Shown piece by piece: positions 1 to 6,059 of a DNA stretch of 8,535 bases. A program made the position numbers and the translations under genes. The stretch is from assembly GCA_011773575.1 (NCBI GenBank), contig WVXJ01000203.1:16105-24639 (forward strand), written 5' to 3'. The DNA comes from Armatimonadota bacterium. GTDB taxonomy: Bacteria > Armatimonadota > Hebobacteria > Hebobacterales > WVXJ01. The notes beneath the pieces were generated by a model, which was not told where the DNA came from, did not search any database, and was given only the letters and a program-made list of their open reading frames with translations. Position 1 is the first letter of the stretch. Each line of letters opens with the position of its first letter.

Positions 1-366
1 CAGCAGATGAGCCTCGAAGGGAAGGTATTCCCTTCTCTGGGCACCAGTGAAGATATCGCCCTGTTGTTGGCCTATGAGAAGGGCGCGGACCTTATCGTTG
101 CAGTGGGTACCCACTTCTCTCTTAGAGAGTTCCTGGAGAAGGCGCGGGGGGGAATGGCCTCCACCTTCCTGGTTCGCCTGAAGGTGGGAGAGTTGCTGGT
201 GGATGCGAAAGGGCTGAGCAGACTCTACCCCTCTCCACTGCCCTTCGGCTATCTCGCCGCCATCTCCGGCGCGGCCCTCCTTGCCGCTATCTTCCTGGCC
301 GCCTTCGCGCCCCAGGTCCGCGCGGGGCTGGAGATGCTGCTTCTGCGACTGCGGTCTTTGTTCTGA
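1..366 (+). CDS. steA: SteA-like cytokinetic ring protein, C-terminal part (5' end outside window)
   Basis: The reading frame is open from base 1, so this is the 3' end (121 residues) of a longer gene. The visible part has the signature of SteA, a protein with a thiamin-pyrophosphokinase-like fold: GTSEDIALLLAYEKGADLIV, then VGTHFSLREFLEKARGGMAS, then LVDAKGLSRLY. After this comes one hydrophobic helix at about fragment residues 83-101 (GYLAAISGAALLAAIFLAAF), the C-terminal membrane anchor expected for the family, and a short basic tail. In Corynebacterium glutamicum SteA works with SteB at the division site and influences peptidoglycan hydrolysis during cell separation; that role is family knowledge and not shown here. 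The next gene is steB, 55 bp downstream on the same strand, which supports the assignment. The ATG at 7 is internal to the fold and unlikely to be the start. Confidence 0.85.
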   Translation, partial: QQMSLEGKVFPSLGTSEDIALLLAYEKGADLIVAVGTHFSLREFLEKARGGMASTFLVRLKVGELLVDAKGLSRLYPSPLPFGYLAAISGAALLAAIFLAAFAPQVRAGLEMLLLRLRSLF

Positions 367-421
367 ACCGTCACGGCGGGAGAAGTCTTCCTCCCAATAC
401 TCGAAAAGCTAGGTTGCAACC

Positions 422-1285
422 ATGCCGATTGACATTCGCTATCACGCCATCTCCTTGCTCGCGGTTTTCCTGGCTCTGGCGCTGGGAATCCTGGTGGGTT
501 TCGCCACAGTGGATCCGGGTGAGATAAAGCGATTCGTGGAGGAAGTGAAAAAAGACAATGAGCGCACCCGCAACGAGAACCGCGCAGAACTCGAATCTCT
601 GCGCCAACAACAGAAGATCTCCCTCGCCTTCGAGCGGGTGCTCCTGCCACTGGCCCTGAAGGAACGGCTGCAGGGAAAACGAGTCGCCATACTTCTCGAT
701 TACAGTCCGGAGCATGATTCTCCCGCGCCCAGCCTGGAAAAAGTGCTTGAAAACGCTGGCGCCAAAGTCACCGCCACAGTCTCTCTTCTTCCCAGGCTGG
801 GAAAACTGAAGGAGAAAGACGTTGAGCGTATGCTGGTCGGCCGCGGCGTGTCTGCTCCGCCAGAGATTGATCCTCGCTCTTTTCTCGCCCGGCGGTTGGG
901 CCAAAGAATTGCCGAAGGCGGCTCCAATCTTCCCTTCTACCTGGAGAAAGAGAACCTTATCCGAATCTCCCAGGGAAGTGAATTCATCAGGCCGGTACAC
1001 GCAGTTGTGGTGGTGGGAGGTTCGGCTCCGGAGCCGGAATTCATCGAGATGGTGGAAGAACCTCTGCTCGGCGGTATCCGAGAAACGGGCCGGCGCATAG
1101 TCGGCTGTGAACTCAGCCTGGATTCCGGTGCCGCGGTGGAGTTCTTTCAGAGGCTGGATTTAACCACGGTTGATTGTGTTGATACCTATCCCGGCCAGGT
1201 CGCCTTGGTGTTGGCCGTGGCCGGAGAAGACGGCAATTTCGGCACCAAAGAAACCGCCGAACGCTTACTGCCCGATCTCCAATGA
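422..1285 (+). CDS. steB: SteB / MctB-family envelope protein (DUF3186, 'copper transporter')
   Basis: A 287-residue protein with the layout of the SteB/MctB family. There is a short cytoplasmic start (MPIDIRYHAIS), one membrane helix at about residues 10-30, a charged coiled coil at about 35-70 (VEEVKKDNERTRNENRAELE), then an extracytoplasmic domain. The family's C-terminal signature is clear: TVDCVDTYPGQVALVLAVAG followed by GNFGTKETAERLLPDL. Mycobacterial MctB (Rv1698) was linked to copper handling, whereas the corynebacterial relative SteB pairs with SteA in cell division. The steA neighbour here favours the division role. The start at 422 places the membrane helix at the usual distance, but the ribosome binding site upstream is weak. 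The gene lies in one operon with steA (55-bp gap) and the glycosyltransferase fusion (18-bp gap). No metal-binding cluster is visible; the two cysteines (in VGCELS and VDCVDT) are far from each other, so a copper function is not supported by sequence alone. Confidence 0.85.
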   Translation: MPIDIRYHAISLLAVFLALALGILVGFATVDPGEIKRFVEEVKKDNERTRNENRAELESLRQQQKISLAFERVLLPLALKERLQGKRVAILLDYSPEHDSPAPSLEKVLENAGAKVTATVSLLPRLGKLKEKDVERMLVGRGVSAPPEIDPRSFLARRLGQRIAEGGSNLPFYLEKENLIRISQGSEFIRPVHAVVVVGGSAPEPEFIEMVEEPLLGGIRETGRRIVGCELSLDSGAAVEFFQRLDLTTVDCVDTYPGQVALVLAVAGEDGNFGTKETAERLLPDLQ

Positions 1286-1303
1286 CAAGTTAGGCTGGCG
1301 TGA

Positions 1304-2890
1304 ATGGCAAGCCTCTCCGTAATCATTCCGGCTTACAACGCCGAAGATACCATCGCTCAAACAGTCCGCGCCGCAGCGGGTATCCCCAAGGTATCCCAGA
1401 TCATCGTGGTGGATGATGGCTCCTCCGACTATACCGCCACAGAAGCAGAGCGGGCCGGTGCGGATGTGCTGCGCCTGAAGCGAAACCGGGGAAAAGGTGC
1501 CGCCCTCAGGCGGGGACTGGAAGAGGCCTCGGGAGGACTGGTGCTTCTCCTGGACGCGGACTTGGGCAAGAGCGCAGCCCCCACCTCACAACTCGTTGAG
1601 CCTGTCCTCAATGGCGATGTCCAAATGACCATCGCCCATTTCCAACCGGAGTCCGAGGACAAGAGTGGCGCACCGCGCCGTGCCGGCGGCTTCGGGTTCG
1701 CTCTGGGGCTGGCTCGGTGGGGTATCCGCGCTTTAACTGGGCTGCGGATGAAATCGCCTCTCTCCGGGCAGCGTTGTCTGCCGCGCGCCCTGCTGGAAAG
1801 AGTGGGGATCGCCGACGGCTTCGGGGTTGAAGTGGCCCTCACCCTGGAGGTCTTTCGCCGCGGAGGCCGGATTCAGGAGATTCCCCTGTCACTGACTCAT
1901 ACCGCCACCGGCCGGACGCTGTCCGGTTTCGCACATCGCGGGCGTCAATTCATAGACATCCTGAGAGTCTTGCTGGGCGCTGCCTATGGGCTGGGCTGGC
2001 CCGCACTGGGGAGGTTGCGGAGTGCCCTGCGCACATTCATCTGGCTGTTCGCCATCACCGGCCTGCTCGCGGCATCTTACTTCTCGTACGCGCGCGTCAC
2101 AGGTCCTGCTGCAATCAGTCTTGTCCTTTCCTTCGTATCGCTGCCAGTCATCCTTGCTGTTCTAGTCCACGCAAACTTCCTGAGAAGAAACTATCTAGAG
2201 TTACTTATACCTACCTCCGTTGGAGTGCTGTTCTTCTTCATATGGTGGGGGACTTCATTCTGGCTGCACATGGGTCTACCGCAAACAGTGGGCGCTCTGC
2301 TGATGGTGACCTGGGGTATTCTGGGATTGCTGGACGACAGGGCTTTTTCAAGAAAGACGCGGGGTTTCAGAGGTCATATCAAAGCTCTTCTCAAGGGGAA
2401 ATTCACCAGTGGAGCGGCAAAACTCTTTGTCGGCGGAGGCATTTCTCTTTTCGCGGGTTGGTTGATCAGTAGTGGAAACTTGCCCATCGCCATCCTGAAC
2501 GGTCTGCTTATTGCTCTGTGCACCAATTTCCTCAACCTTCTCGATTTGCAGCCTGGACGCGCGCTGAAAGGCTTCTTCGTTCTGGGCATACTTGCCTGGA
2601 TACTGAATCCGGAGATGGGCACTCTCTTGGCCCCAATCTTTGCCGCAGCCATCATCTATGCGCCGCTCGATCTAGGCGCCCGGGCGATGATGGGAGATTT
2701 AGGCTCAAATATTCTTGGCGCAATGGCGGGCCTGGCGCTGGCCCTTTCGCTGGGAATGGAAGGGAAGATTATCCTCGCCCTCATCCTTGCTGCGATTCAT
2801 CTCTATGCCGAAATCGGCTCCATCTCTACCCTTATCGAGAAAATCCCTCCTCTGCGCTGGCTCGACCGCCTGGGCCGGGCGGAAGGCTGA
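1304..2890 (+). CDS. Fusion: family 2 glycosyltransferase + MraY/WecA-like sugar-phosphate transferase domain
   Basis: A 528-residue two-part membrane protein. Residues 1-230 are a GT2 domain with SVIIPAYNAEDTI (5-17), VVDDGSSD (35-42), NRGKGAALRRG (61-71), the DAD nucleotide/metal motif (84-86), PLSGQR (152-157) and HRGRQF (211-216), like dolichyl/polyprenyl-phosphate glycosyltransferases. Residues about 245-510 form roughly ten hydrophobic helices with the acidic motifs of the polyprenyl-phosphate N-acetylhexosamine-phosphate transferase family. These are GLLDD (341-345) after the fourth helix, NFLNLLDLQPGRALK (408-422) and MMGDLGSN (462-469). D344, D345 and D465 would match the three catalytic aspartates of MraY. 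The late HHH loop of MraY/WecA is not visible, so substrate specificity probably differs. Glycosyltransferase and MraY-like genes are, as I recall, neighbours of steA/steB in some Firmicutes; here they are one polypeptide. Likely role: lipid-linked glycan or wall precursor synthesis (inference). Confidence 0.8.
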   Translation: MASLSVIIPAYNAEDTIAQTVRAAAGIPKVSQIIVVDDGSSDYTATEAERAGADVLRLKRNRGKGAALRRGLEEASGGLVLLLDADLGKSAAPTSQLVEPVLNGDVQMTIAHFQPESEDKSGAPRRAGGFGFALGLARWGIRALTGLRMKSPLSGQRCLPRALLERVGIADGFGVEVALTLEVFRRGGRIQEIPLSLTHTATGRTLSGFAHRGRQFIDILRVLLGAAYGLGWPALGRLRSALRTFIWLFAITGLLAASYFSYARVTGPAAISLVLSFVSLPVILAVLVHANFLRRNYLELLIPTSVGVLFFFIWWGTSFWLHMGLPQTVGALLMVTWGILGLLDDRAFSRKTRGFRGHIKALLKGKFTSGAAKLFVGGGISLFAGWLISSGNLPIAILNGLLIALCTNFLNLLDLQPGRALKGFFVLGILAWILNPEMGTLLAPIFAAAIIYAPLDLGARAMMGDLGSNILGAMAGLALALSLGMEGKIILALILAAIHLYAEIGSISTLIEKIPPLRWLDRLGRAEG

Positions 2891-2892
2891 AG

Positions 2893-2929
2893 AAAAACGA
2901 GTAAGGACGGCCGATAAGCCGCCCTTACT
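2893..2929 (-). terminator. Intrinsic terminator for the minus-strand sigma operon
   Basis: An inverted repeat pairs 2900-2911 with 2918-2929 (12-bp stem with one mismatch at 2907/2922, loop CGATAA). Read on the minus strand the stem is followed within two bases by TTTTT (2897-2893), the layout of a Rho-independent terminator. It lies 58 bp past the stop codon of the STN/zinc-ribbon gene and 9 bp past the stop of the convergent glycosyltransferase gene. On the plus strand no T-run follows, so termination there is less certain. The stem text (AGTAAGGGCGGC on minus) loosely resembles the palindromic repeats near 7979 and 8402, so it may be a co-opted repeat. Confidence 0.6.
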
Positions 2930-2987
2930 ATCACTGCACACAGCCCGCAGGAACCTCAGTTCTGCCTGAACGTTCAGTCTATCCGAC

Positions 2988-4001
2988 TTATTTCACTTGT
3001 TTCAGCGCGGCCCCGCATTCACAACAGTATTTCCAGTCAGGTGAGGGGATTACATGTCCGCACTTGGGACAGTTTGGCTGGTCCTCCACGCCTGTGACTA
3101 ATACGTGCATCACGGGTACCCGCATTACTCGGATCTTGCTCCTCTCGATTTCGCCCCCTTTCACTTCCTCTACCACATAGGTCAAGTTCGCCTGGCTGAC
3201 GAGCATGAAAAGGGCCTGGTCAAACATCACCTGGCGGATTATGGCCGTTACCTTCAACTCTTTTGGCACCTGTTCATCAACCACAATGATGACATTGGCA
3301 GCCTTAGCGAGCTTCGCCATGGCCTCTCGGAAGGGAGCGTCCTTTACTTCGAGGTCAACGCGAACGCCGTCTTCGGGGAAAGACCTCCTGGGGATGCCCA
3401 TCCGCTGCATGCGCCGCCTGAGGGCCAATTCTTCTCTGACGCCCAATGATGAAGGCAGCGGTTCTCCTTCACCGAAATATGCCGCCAGGGTTTCCGGATC
3501 GGTTCGGAACATCTGCGCGCCAACAAGCGGCACCCGGCGGCCGGAGATGGTAGCCGTAGGGCGAACCGAGACGACGAATGTCTTGTTGACATAATTATAA
3601 TCACAGGCCAGTCCCGCCGATTCGCAAATCAATTCAAACGCAGCCTTGGGGCTGGCATTATGGAGATTTGCCGTCACACGCAGGTCCTTGGGGATCTCGC
3701 CCTGGATCGCAAAGGAGATGTCCGCGGCTTTGGACAGCATGTTGAGCGCCTCTCTGATAGCCACGTCATTGAGAGTGATAGTGACCTTCTTGCCTTCGTT
3801 TGGCCCTGCAAACGGGAAGCCGGGCGGAAACTCCGGCCGCGCTTTGCTTGCGCCTGAGGCATCAAGCGCTGCCAGAGTAGCCGCTAACTCCTCCATCTCG
3901 GCGATGGTTTCAGCAGTCTCTTCCGAAAGTGCCGTGCTGACGCCATAAGACAGCAGACTAAACGCCAATACAAGACAAACAATCAAGAATATTCCTTTCA
4001 T
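2988..4001 (-). CDS. Secreted protein with two STN (secretin/TonB short N-terminal) domains and a C-terminal zinc ribbon
   Basis: A 337-residue protein starting at the ATG at 4001, chosen because AAGGAGG lies at the right distance upstream and the protein then begins with a clear signal peptide (MKGIFLIVCLVLAFSLLSYG). The open frame continues 33 codons further upstream, but those codons lie inside the previous gene. After a short helical stretch come two related domains, about residues 72-146 and 213-296. Both show a beta strand, REALNMLSKAA / REAMAKLAKAA, and IPKDLRVTA / VPKELKVTA, as in STN domains of secretins, TonB receptors and FecR-type proteins. A basic linker (RRRMQRMGIPRR) separates them. 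The end is a zinc ribbon: C311-x2-C314 and C326-x2-C329. No secretin pore or TonB barrel follows. It is last in the operon, 1 nt after the anti-sigma stop. The function is unknown; an adaptor in envelope signalling is inferred. Confidence 0.75.
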   Translation of the reverse strand: MKGIFLIVCLVLAFSLLSYGVSTALSEETAETIAEMEELAATLAALDASGASKARPEFPPGFPFAGPNEGKKVTITLNDVAIREALNMLSKAADISFAIQGEIPKDLRVTANLHNASPKAAFELICESAGLACDYNYVNKTFVVSVRPTATISGRRVPLVGAQMFRTDPETLAAYFGEGEPLPSSLGVREELALRRRMQRMGIPRRSFPEDGVRVDLEVKDAPFREAMAKLAKAANVIIVVDEQVPKELKVTAIIRQVMFDQALFMLVSQANLTYVVEEVKGGEIERSKIRVMRVPVMHVLVTGVEDQPNCPKCGHVIPSPDWKYCCECGAALKQVK

Positions 4002-4002
4002 C

Positions 4003-4800
4003 TCAACCTCCTTGGTTGTGATTTTTGTCTTGCGGAGGGGTTTTCCGATAGGCCACCCGTATCGTATGCGGCTGCCCGTTCTCATCCCTTTCGACAACAT
4101 GCTCCATTACCGATTTGCCGCCATTTGGCAGCGTAACCTCCGCAAAATAACTCGATGAGGGAGCCGGCGCCTCCGGCTCACCCAGCAGAACGATAACACC
4201 GTCGCGTATGATCGGCTCCTCCGCCTCAGCGAATTCAACGGGTGGAGCGTCAATTTCAGGTGATGTCGCCTCCAGAACAGGCTGCTCAGCCACAGTCAGC
4301 TGTGTAGCCTTCGGTAAGACTGACTTTGAGACAGTCTTCACCGCGGGTCGCTGTGCAATACGGCGGCCTGCCGGCTCTGAAGGTTGTGGCACAACCTCCT
4401 TCTCCGCCGGCACAACGGGGGCCGGCCCTGTTTCAGGCTGCGGCTTAATCGCGACAGGCGGGGGTTGTTGTGAAGGCGTGGGAGGGGCACTCCACGGATG
4501 TGTCCACAACAAGACTGCGGCCGCGGCAGTAGCCGCCGCCAGCGAAACACCTGCCCAGCGCCATACCAGCCGAGGTTTGCGCACTCCCTCCAGACGCCTG
4601 TGCAAATCAGCGATAAGGTCCGGAGCGGTTTCCACTTTCTTCAATGTGTGAAGCGCCTCTTCCGCGCAAGAAAGCTCCTTTGCTTCTTTGGCACAATCCG
4701 CGCAGGCCTTCACATGAGCCCCAATCTCGGCCCGCTCCTCCGGCGAAATTTCGCCATCGAGGTAATCAACGAGTCTTTCTCTCACATCTTCACACTTCAT
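4003..4800 (-). CDS. Membrane anti-sigma factor with ZAS zinc-binding domain
   Basis: A 265-residue single-pass membrane protein. The N-terminus is a zf-HC2/ZAS anti-sigma domain: C3, then H29-x3-C33-x2-C36, in the frame MKCEDVRERLVDYLDGEISP that is typical of cytoplasmic anti-sigma factors that hold an ECF sigma factor inactive. A membrane helix spans about residues 80-100 after a basic RKPRLVWRW stretch. Residues 101-200 form a long proline-rich extracytoplasmic linker (PPTPSQQPPP, PQPSEPAGRR), which could span cell wall or periplasm. The last 65 residues look beta-rich (SYFAEVTLPNGGKSVMEHVV) and could be a sensing or docking module; I do not recognise it. The ATG at 4800 overlaps the sigma factor stop by four bases (ATGA), with GAGAGCGAGAA as ribosome site, so translation is coupled. 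Cysteine C45 lies just past the ZAS motif. Release is probably by proteolysis or conformational change, which the sequence cannot show. Confidence 0.85.
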   Translation of the reverse strand: MKCEDVRERLVDYLDGEISPEERAEIGAHVKACADCAKEAKELSCAEEALHTLKKVETAPDLIADLHRRLEGVRKPRLVWRWAGVSLAAATAAAAVLLWTHPWSAPPTPSQQPPPVAIKPQPETGPAPVVPAEKEVVPQPSEPAGRRIAQRPAVKTVSKSVLPKATQLTVAEQPVLEATSPEIDAPPVEFAEAEEPIIRDGVIVLLGEPEAPAPSSSYFAEVTLPNGGKSVMEHVVERDENGQPHTIRVAYRKTPPQDKNHNQGG

Positions 4801-5339
4801 TTCTCGCTCTCATTCATGCGCTTGTATGCTTCCTTGAACTCAAGTCTTGCCCGGTGCAGAGTAATCTTCACCTTCCCAAGAGACCAATCCAGACACTCCC
4901 CAATCTCCTGATAAGAGAGACCCTGGGAATAGCGCAGTACCAGGAGGATACGGTGTTTCGGCTGCAGAAGTGCCAGCGCATCATGCACGCAATCAGCCAA
5001 TACGGGGTTGTCATCCACGGTGACCGGCGTCGGCTCAGTGACTTTGCGCCGCCGCCTCGCCGCCCGGCAGACATTTACTGCGATACTGTGCAGCCAGGTG
5101 GAAAAGGCGGACCGGCCCGCAAATTTGGGAAGACCCCGCCAGGCATTGACAAAGGTCTCTTGCAGAAGGTCGCGCGCCTCCTCGTGATTGCCGCACAGAT
5201 TCAGGCAAAGAGTGTACACTCGATCCCGGTGGCGCAGATAGAGTTGGTCAAAAGCGCTGCTGTTCCCCAGCCGGGCGTACTCAACCAGGGCAGCGTCATC
5301 TCCGTTATAAGTCGCCGCCATGTTCATGGTCAGAAGCAT
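4797..5339 (-). CDS. ECF-family (sigma-70 type) RNA polymerase sigma factor
   Basis: A sigma factor of the extracytoplasmic function class, 180 residues from the ATG at 5339. Region 2 covers about residues 14-85 (DDAALVEYARLGNSSAFDQL, DLLQETFVNAWRGLPKF, FSTWLHSIAVN). A variable basic/proline linker follows, then region 4 at about 118-172 with the helix-turn-helix YSQGLSYQEIGECLDWSLGK that reads the -35 element. The start is uncertain. An in-frame ATG at 5378 would add 13 residues but lies at or before the predicted transcription start of an RpoE-like promoter and has no ribosome site; ATGs at 5327 and 5321 are also possible. The frame stays open to 5636, but that extension runs into gcvH on the other strand. 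The stop overlaps the anti-sigma start (ATGA), the classic ECF/anti-sigma pair. Two cysteines (C45, C49) lie in region 2. Targets probably include its own operon. Confidence 0.88.
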   Translation of the reverse strand: MLLTMNMAATYNGDDAALVEYARLGNSSAFDQLYLRHRDRVYTLCLNLCGNHEEARDLLQETFVNAWRGLPKFAGRSAFSTWLHSIAVNVCRAARRRRKVTEPTPVTVDDNPVLADCVHDALALLQPKHRILLVLRYSQGLSYQEIGECLDWSLGKVKITLHRARLEFKEAYKRMNESEK

Positions 5340-5382
5340 CACTTTTGTATTGCTCTCTGCCGTCTGCCTGTCCTCCATGATA

Positions 5383-5411
5383 TTAGATGTGGGATCGGGA
5401 GGGAAGGTTAC
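5383..5411 (-). promoter_or_regulatory. RpoE-like (ECF-type) promoter for the sigma/anti-sigma/STN operon
   Basis: On the minus strand GTAACCT (5411-5405) is followed after exactly 16 bases by ATCTAA (5388-5383). The E. coli sigma-E consensus is GGAACTT-N16-GTCTAA, so the match is 5 of 7 in the -35, correct spacing, and 5 of 6 in the -10, including the AAC core. Transcription would start near 5376, just ahead of the ECF sigma gene, the usual place for an autoregulated ECF promoter. The match was found by eye and the consensus of this particular sigma factor is unknown. An overlapping TAATAT (5385-5380) could instead serve as a housekeeping -10, but no good -35 is spaced for it. Confidence 0.5.
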
Positions 5412-5419
5412 AATTCCCT
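5400..5419. repeat. Inverted repeat between sigma operon and gcvH promoters
   Basis: AGGGAA (5400-5405) and TTCCCT (5414-5419) are perfect 6-bp inverted arms around 8 bp. The element overlaps the -35 of the putative ECF promoter and lies about 37 bp from the gcvH -35. It could be an operator half-site pair or chance. Confidence 0.35.
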
Positions 5420-5455
5420 TTTCAGCCTTTGTGCGGAGAAGGAGGCTTTCTGCGG

Positions 5456-5485
5456 TTGACAGCCGGAATGTTCTTTTCTTACACT
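5456..5485 (+). promoter_or_regulatory. Sigma-70-type promoter of gcvH
   Basis: A perfect TTGACA (5456-5461) is separated by 18 bases from TACACT (5480-5485), which matches four of six consensus -10 positions including the first, second and last. Transcription would begin near 5492, giving a leader of about 60 nt. It diverges from the promoter of the sigma operon on the other strand. Confidence 0.6.
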
Positions 5486-5506
5486 CTGGGCAATCGGGAG
5501 AGGGAA

Positions 5507-5533
5507 GGCGAGTAACCTCGGAGCCTGCTCGCC
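5507..5533 (+). other. Hairpin in the gcvH 5' leader
   Basis: GGCGAGTA (5507-5514) pairs with TGCTCGCC (5526-5533): an 8-bp stem with one G-U and an 11-nt loop, ending 20 bases before the gcvH ATG and just upstream of its ribosome binding site. It could protect the leader or influence initiation. There is no T-run, so it is not a terminator, and the leader is too short for a glycine riboswitch. Confidence 0.4.
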
Positions 5534-5553
5534 GCAAAGAAAGGAAATGCGCA

Positions 5554-5943
5554 ATGAATCTGCCTGAGGACCTCAAATACACCAAACACCATGAATGGAT
5601 GCGGGTGGAAGGAAACCTCGCCATCATCGGCATCACCGATTATGCCCAGGAGAAACTGACCGACATAGTATTTGCCGACTTGCCGGAGCCGGGCGGCCAT
5701 TATGATGCCGGAGCAGAGGTTTGTTCCGTGGAATCGGTGAAGGCCGTCGCCTACAACCACACCCCCATCGCCGGCACCTTGGCAGAGGTGAATGAACTCC
5801 TCAAGACCGAACCCGAGAAACTCAACCAGGATCCTTATGGCGATGCCTGGTTATTCAAGATCAAACCCGATGAACCTCAACAGCTCGCCGAGATCCTGAC
5901 TGCAGAACAATACAAAGACTTCGTGGGAAGTCTGGGCGAATAA
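5554..5943 (+). CDS. gcvH: Glycine cleavage system H protein
   Basis: A 129-residue lipoyl carrier of normal family length. It carries the aminomethyl intermediate between the P, T and L proteins of the cytoplasmic glycine cleavage complex (glycine to CO2, ammonia and methylene-tetrahydrofolate). The start YTKHHEWMRVEGNLAIIGIT and the site SVESVKAVAY are diagnostic; K63 in ESVKA is the lysine that is lipoylated. The C-terminal NQDPYGDAWLFKIKP is also typical. The ATG at 5554 is chosen because AAAGAAAGGA lies just upstream and the product begins where the family does; the frame is open further upstream (to 5320), but that would add 78 residues antisense to the sigma gene. gcvT, gcvP and lpd are not in the window, so the gene stands alone here. 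It has its own promoter and converges on the next gene with about 95 bp between the stops. Confidence 0.95.
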   Translation: MNLPEDLKYTKHHEWMRVEGNLAIIGITDYAQEKLTDIVFADLPEPGGHYDAGAEVCSVESVKAVAYNHTPIAGTLAEVNELLKTEPEKLNQDPYGDAWLFKIKPDEPQQLAEILTAEQYKDFVGSLGE

Positions 5944-6038
5944 TCATCCTGAATCCGTTGGGCAGGAGCCTGTGCCGCACATTGTCAACTTGTGGTGGGC
6001 AATGTCGAACCACGTCGCGCCGAATGTTCCCTTAACTC
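5944..6038. other. Convergent intergenic region with imperfect inverted repeats
   Basis: Between the stops of gcvH and the zincin-like gene. It holds short inverted repeats: ACATTG/CAATGT (5979-5984 with 6000-6005) and GTGGT/ACCAC (5992-5996 with 6009-6013), which overlap and so form alternative structures. No T-run follows either, so I cannot call a canonical terminator. Confidence 0.35.
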
Positions 6039-6059
6039 TCAACTCTTAGCTCTCAACTC
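6036..6059. repeat. Direct repeat CTCTCAACTC x2 at the gene end
   Basis: CTCTCAACTC occurs exactly at 6036-6045 and 6050-6059 with TTAG between; on the minus strand this reads GAGTTGAGAG-CTAA-GAGTTGAGAG. It covers the last codons (ELRAKS) and stop of the minus-strand gene. Text of this type recurs as an intergenic repeat in some genomes, so the gene end may have been rewritten by a repeat. Confidence 0.5.

Noticed and set aside
371..1000. Long open frame (209 codons) on the minus strand opposite steB
   Set aside because: Antisense to a gene with clear family motifs; the product has no coherent domain and is a codon-bias shadow.
422..1285. Copper-transport function taken at face value from the family name
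   Set aside because: No metal-binding motif is visible, and the steA neighbour supports the SteB division role better.
2518..2904. 128-codon plus-strand frame inside the glycosyltransferase fusion gene
   Set aside because: Overlaps the conserved membrane motifs of the real frame and has no ribosome site or recognisable domain.
4002..4100. 33-codon N-terminal extension of the STN protein
   Set aside because: It would bury the signal peptide, and AAGGAGG marks the ATG at 4001.
4644..5459. 271-codon plus-strand open frame opposite the sigma and anti-sigma genes
   Set aside because: The minus-strand genes have unmistakable ECF and ZAS motifs with proper overlaps; the plus-strand product is low-complexity and unrecognisable.
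5320..5553. Upstream extension of gcvH by 78 residues
   Set aside because: H proteins start near LPEDLKYTKHHEW; the ATG at 5554 has a good ribosome site and lies downstream of the predicted promoter.
5492..5553. Glycine riboswitch before gcvH
   Set aside because: The leader from the predicted promoter is about 60 nt, too short for a glycine aptamer, and its conserved core is not seen.
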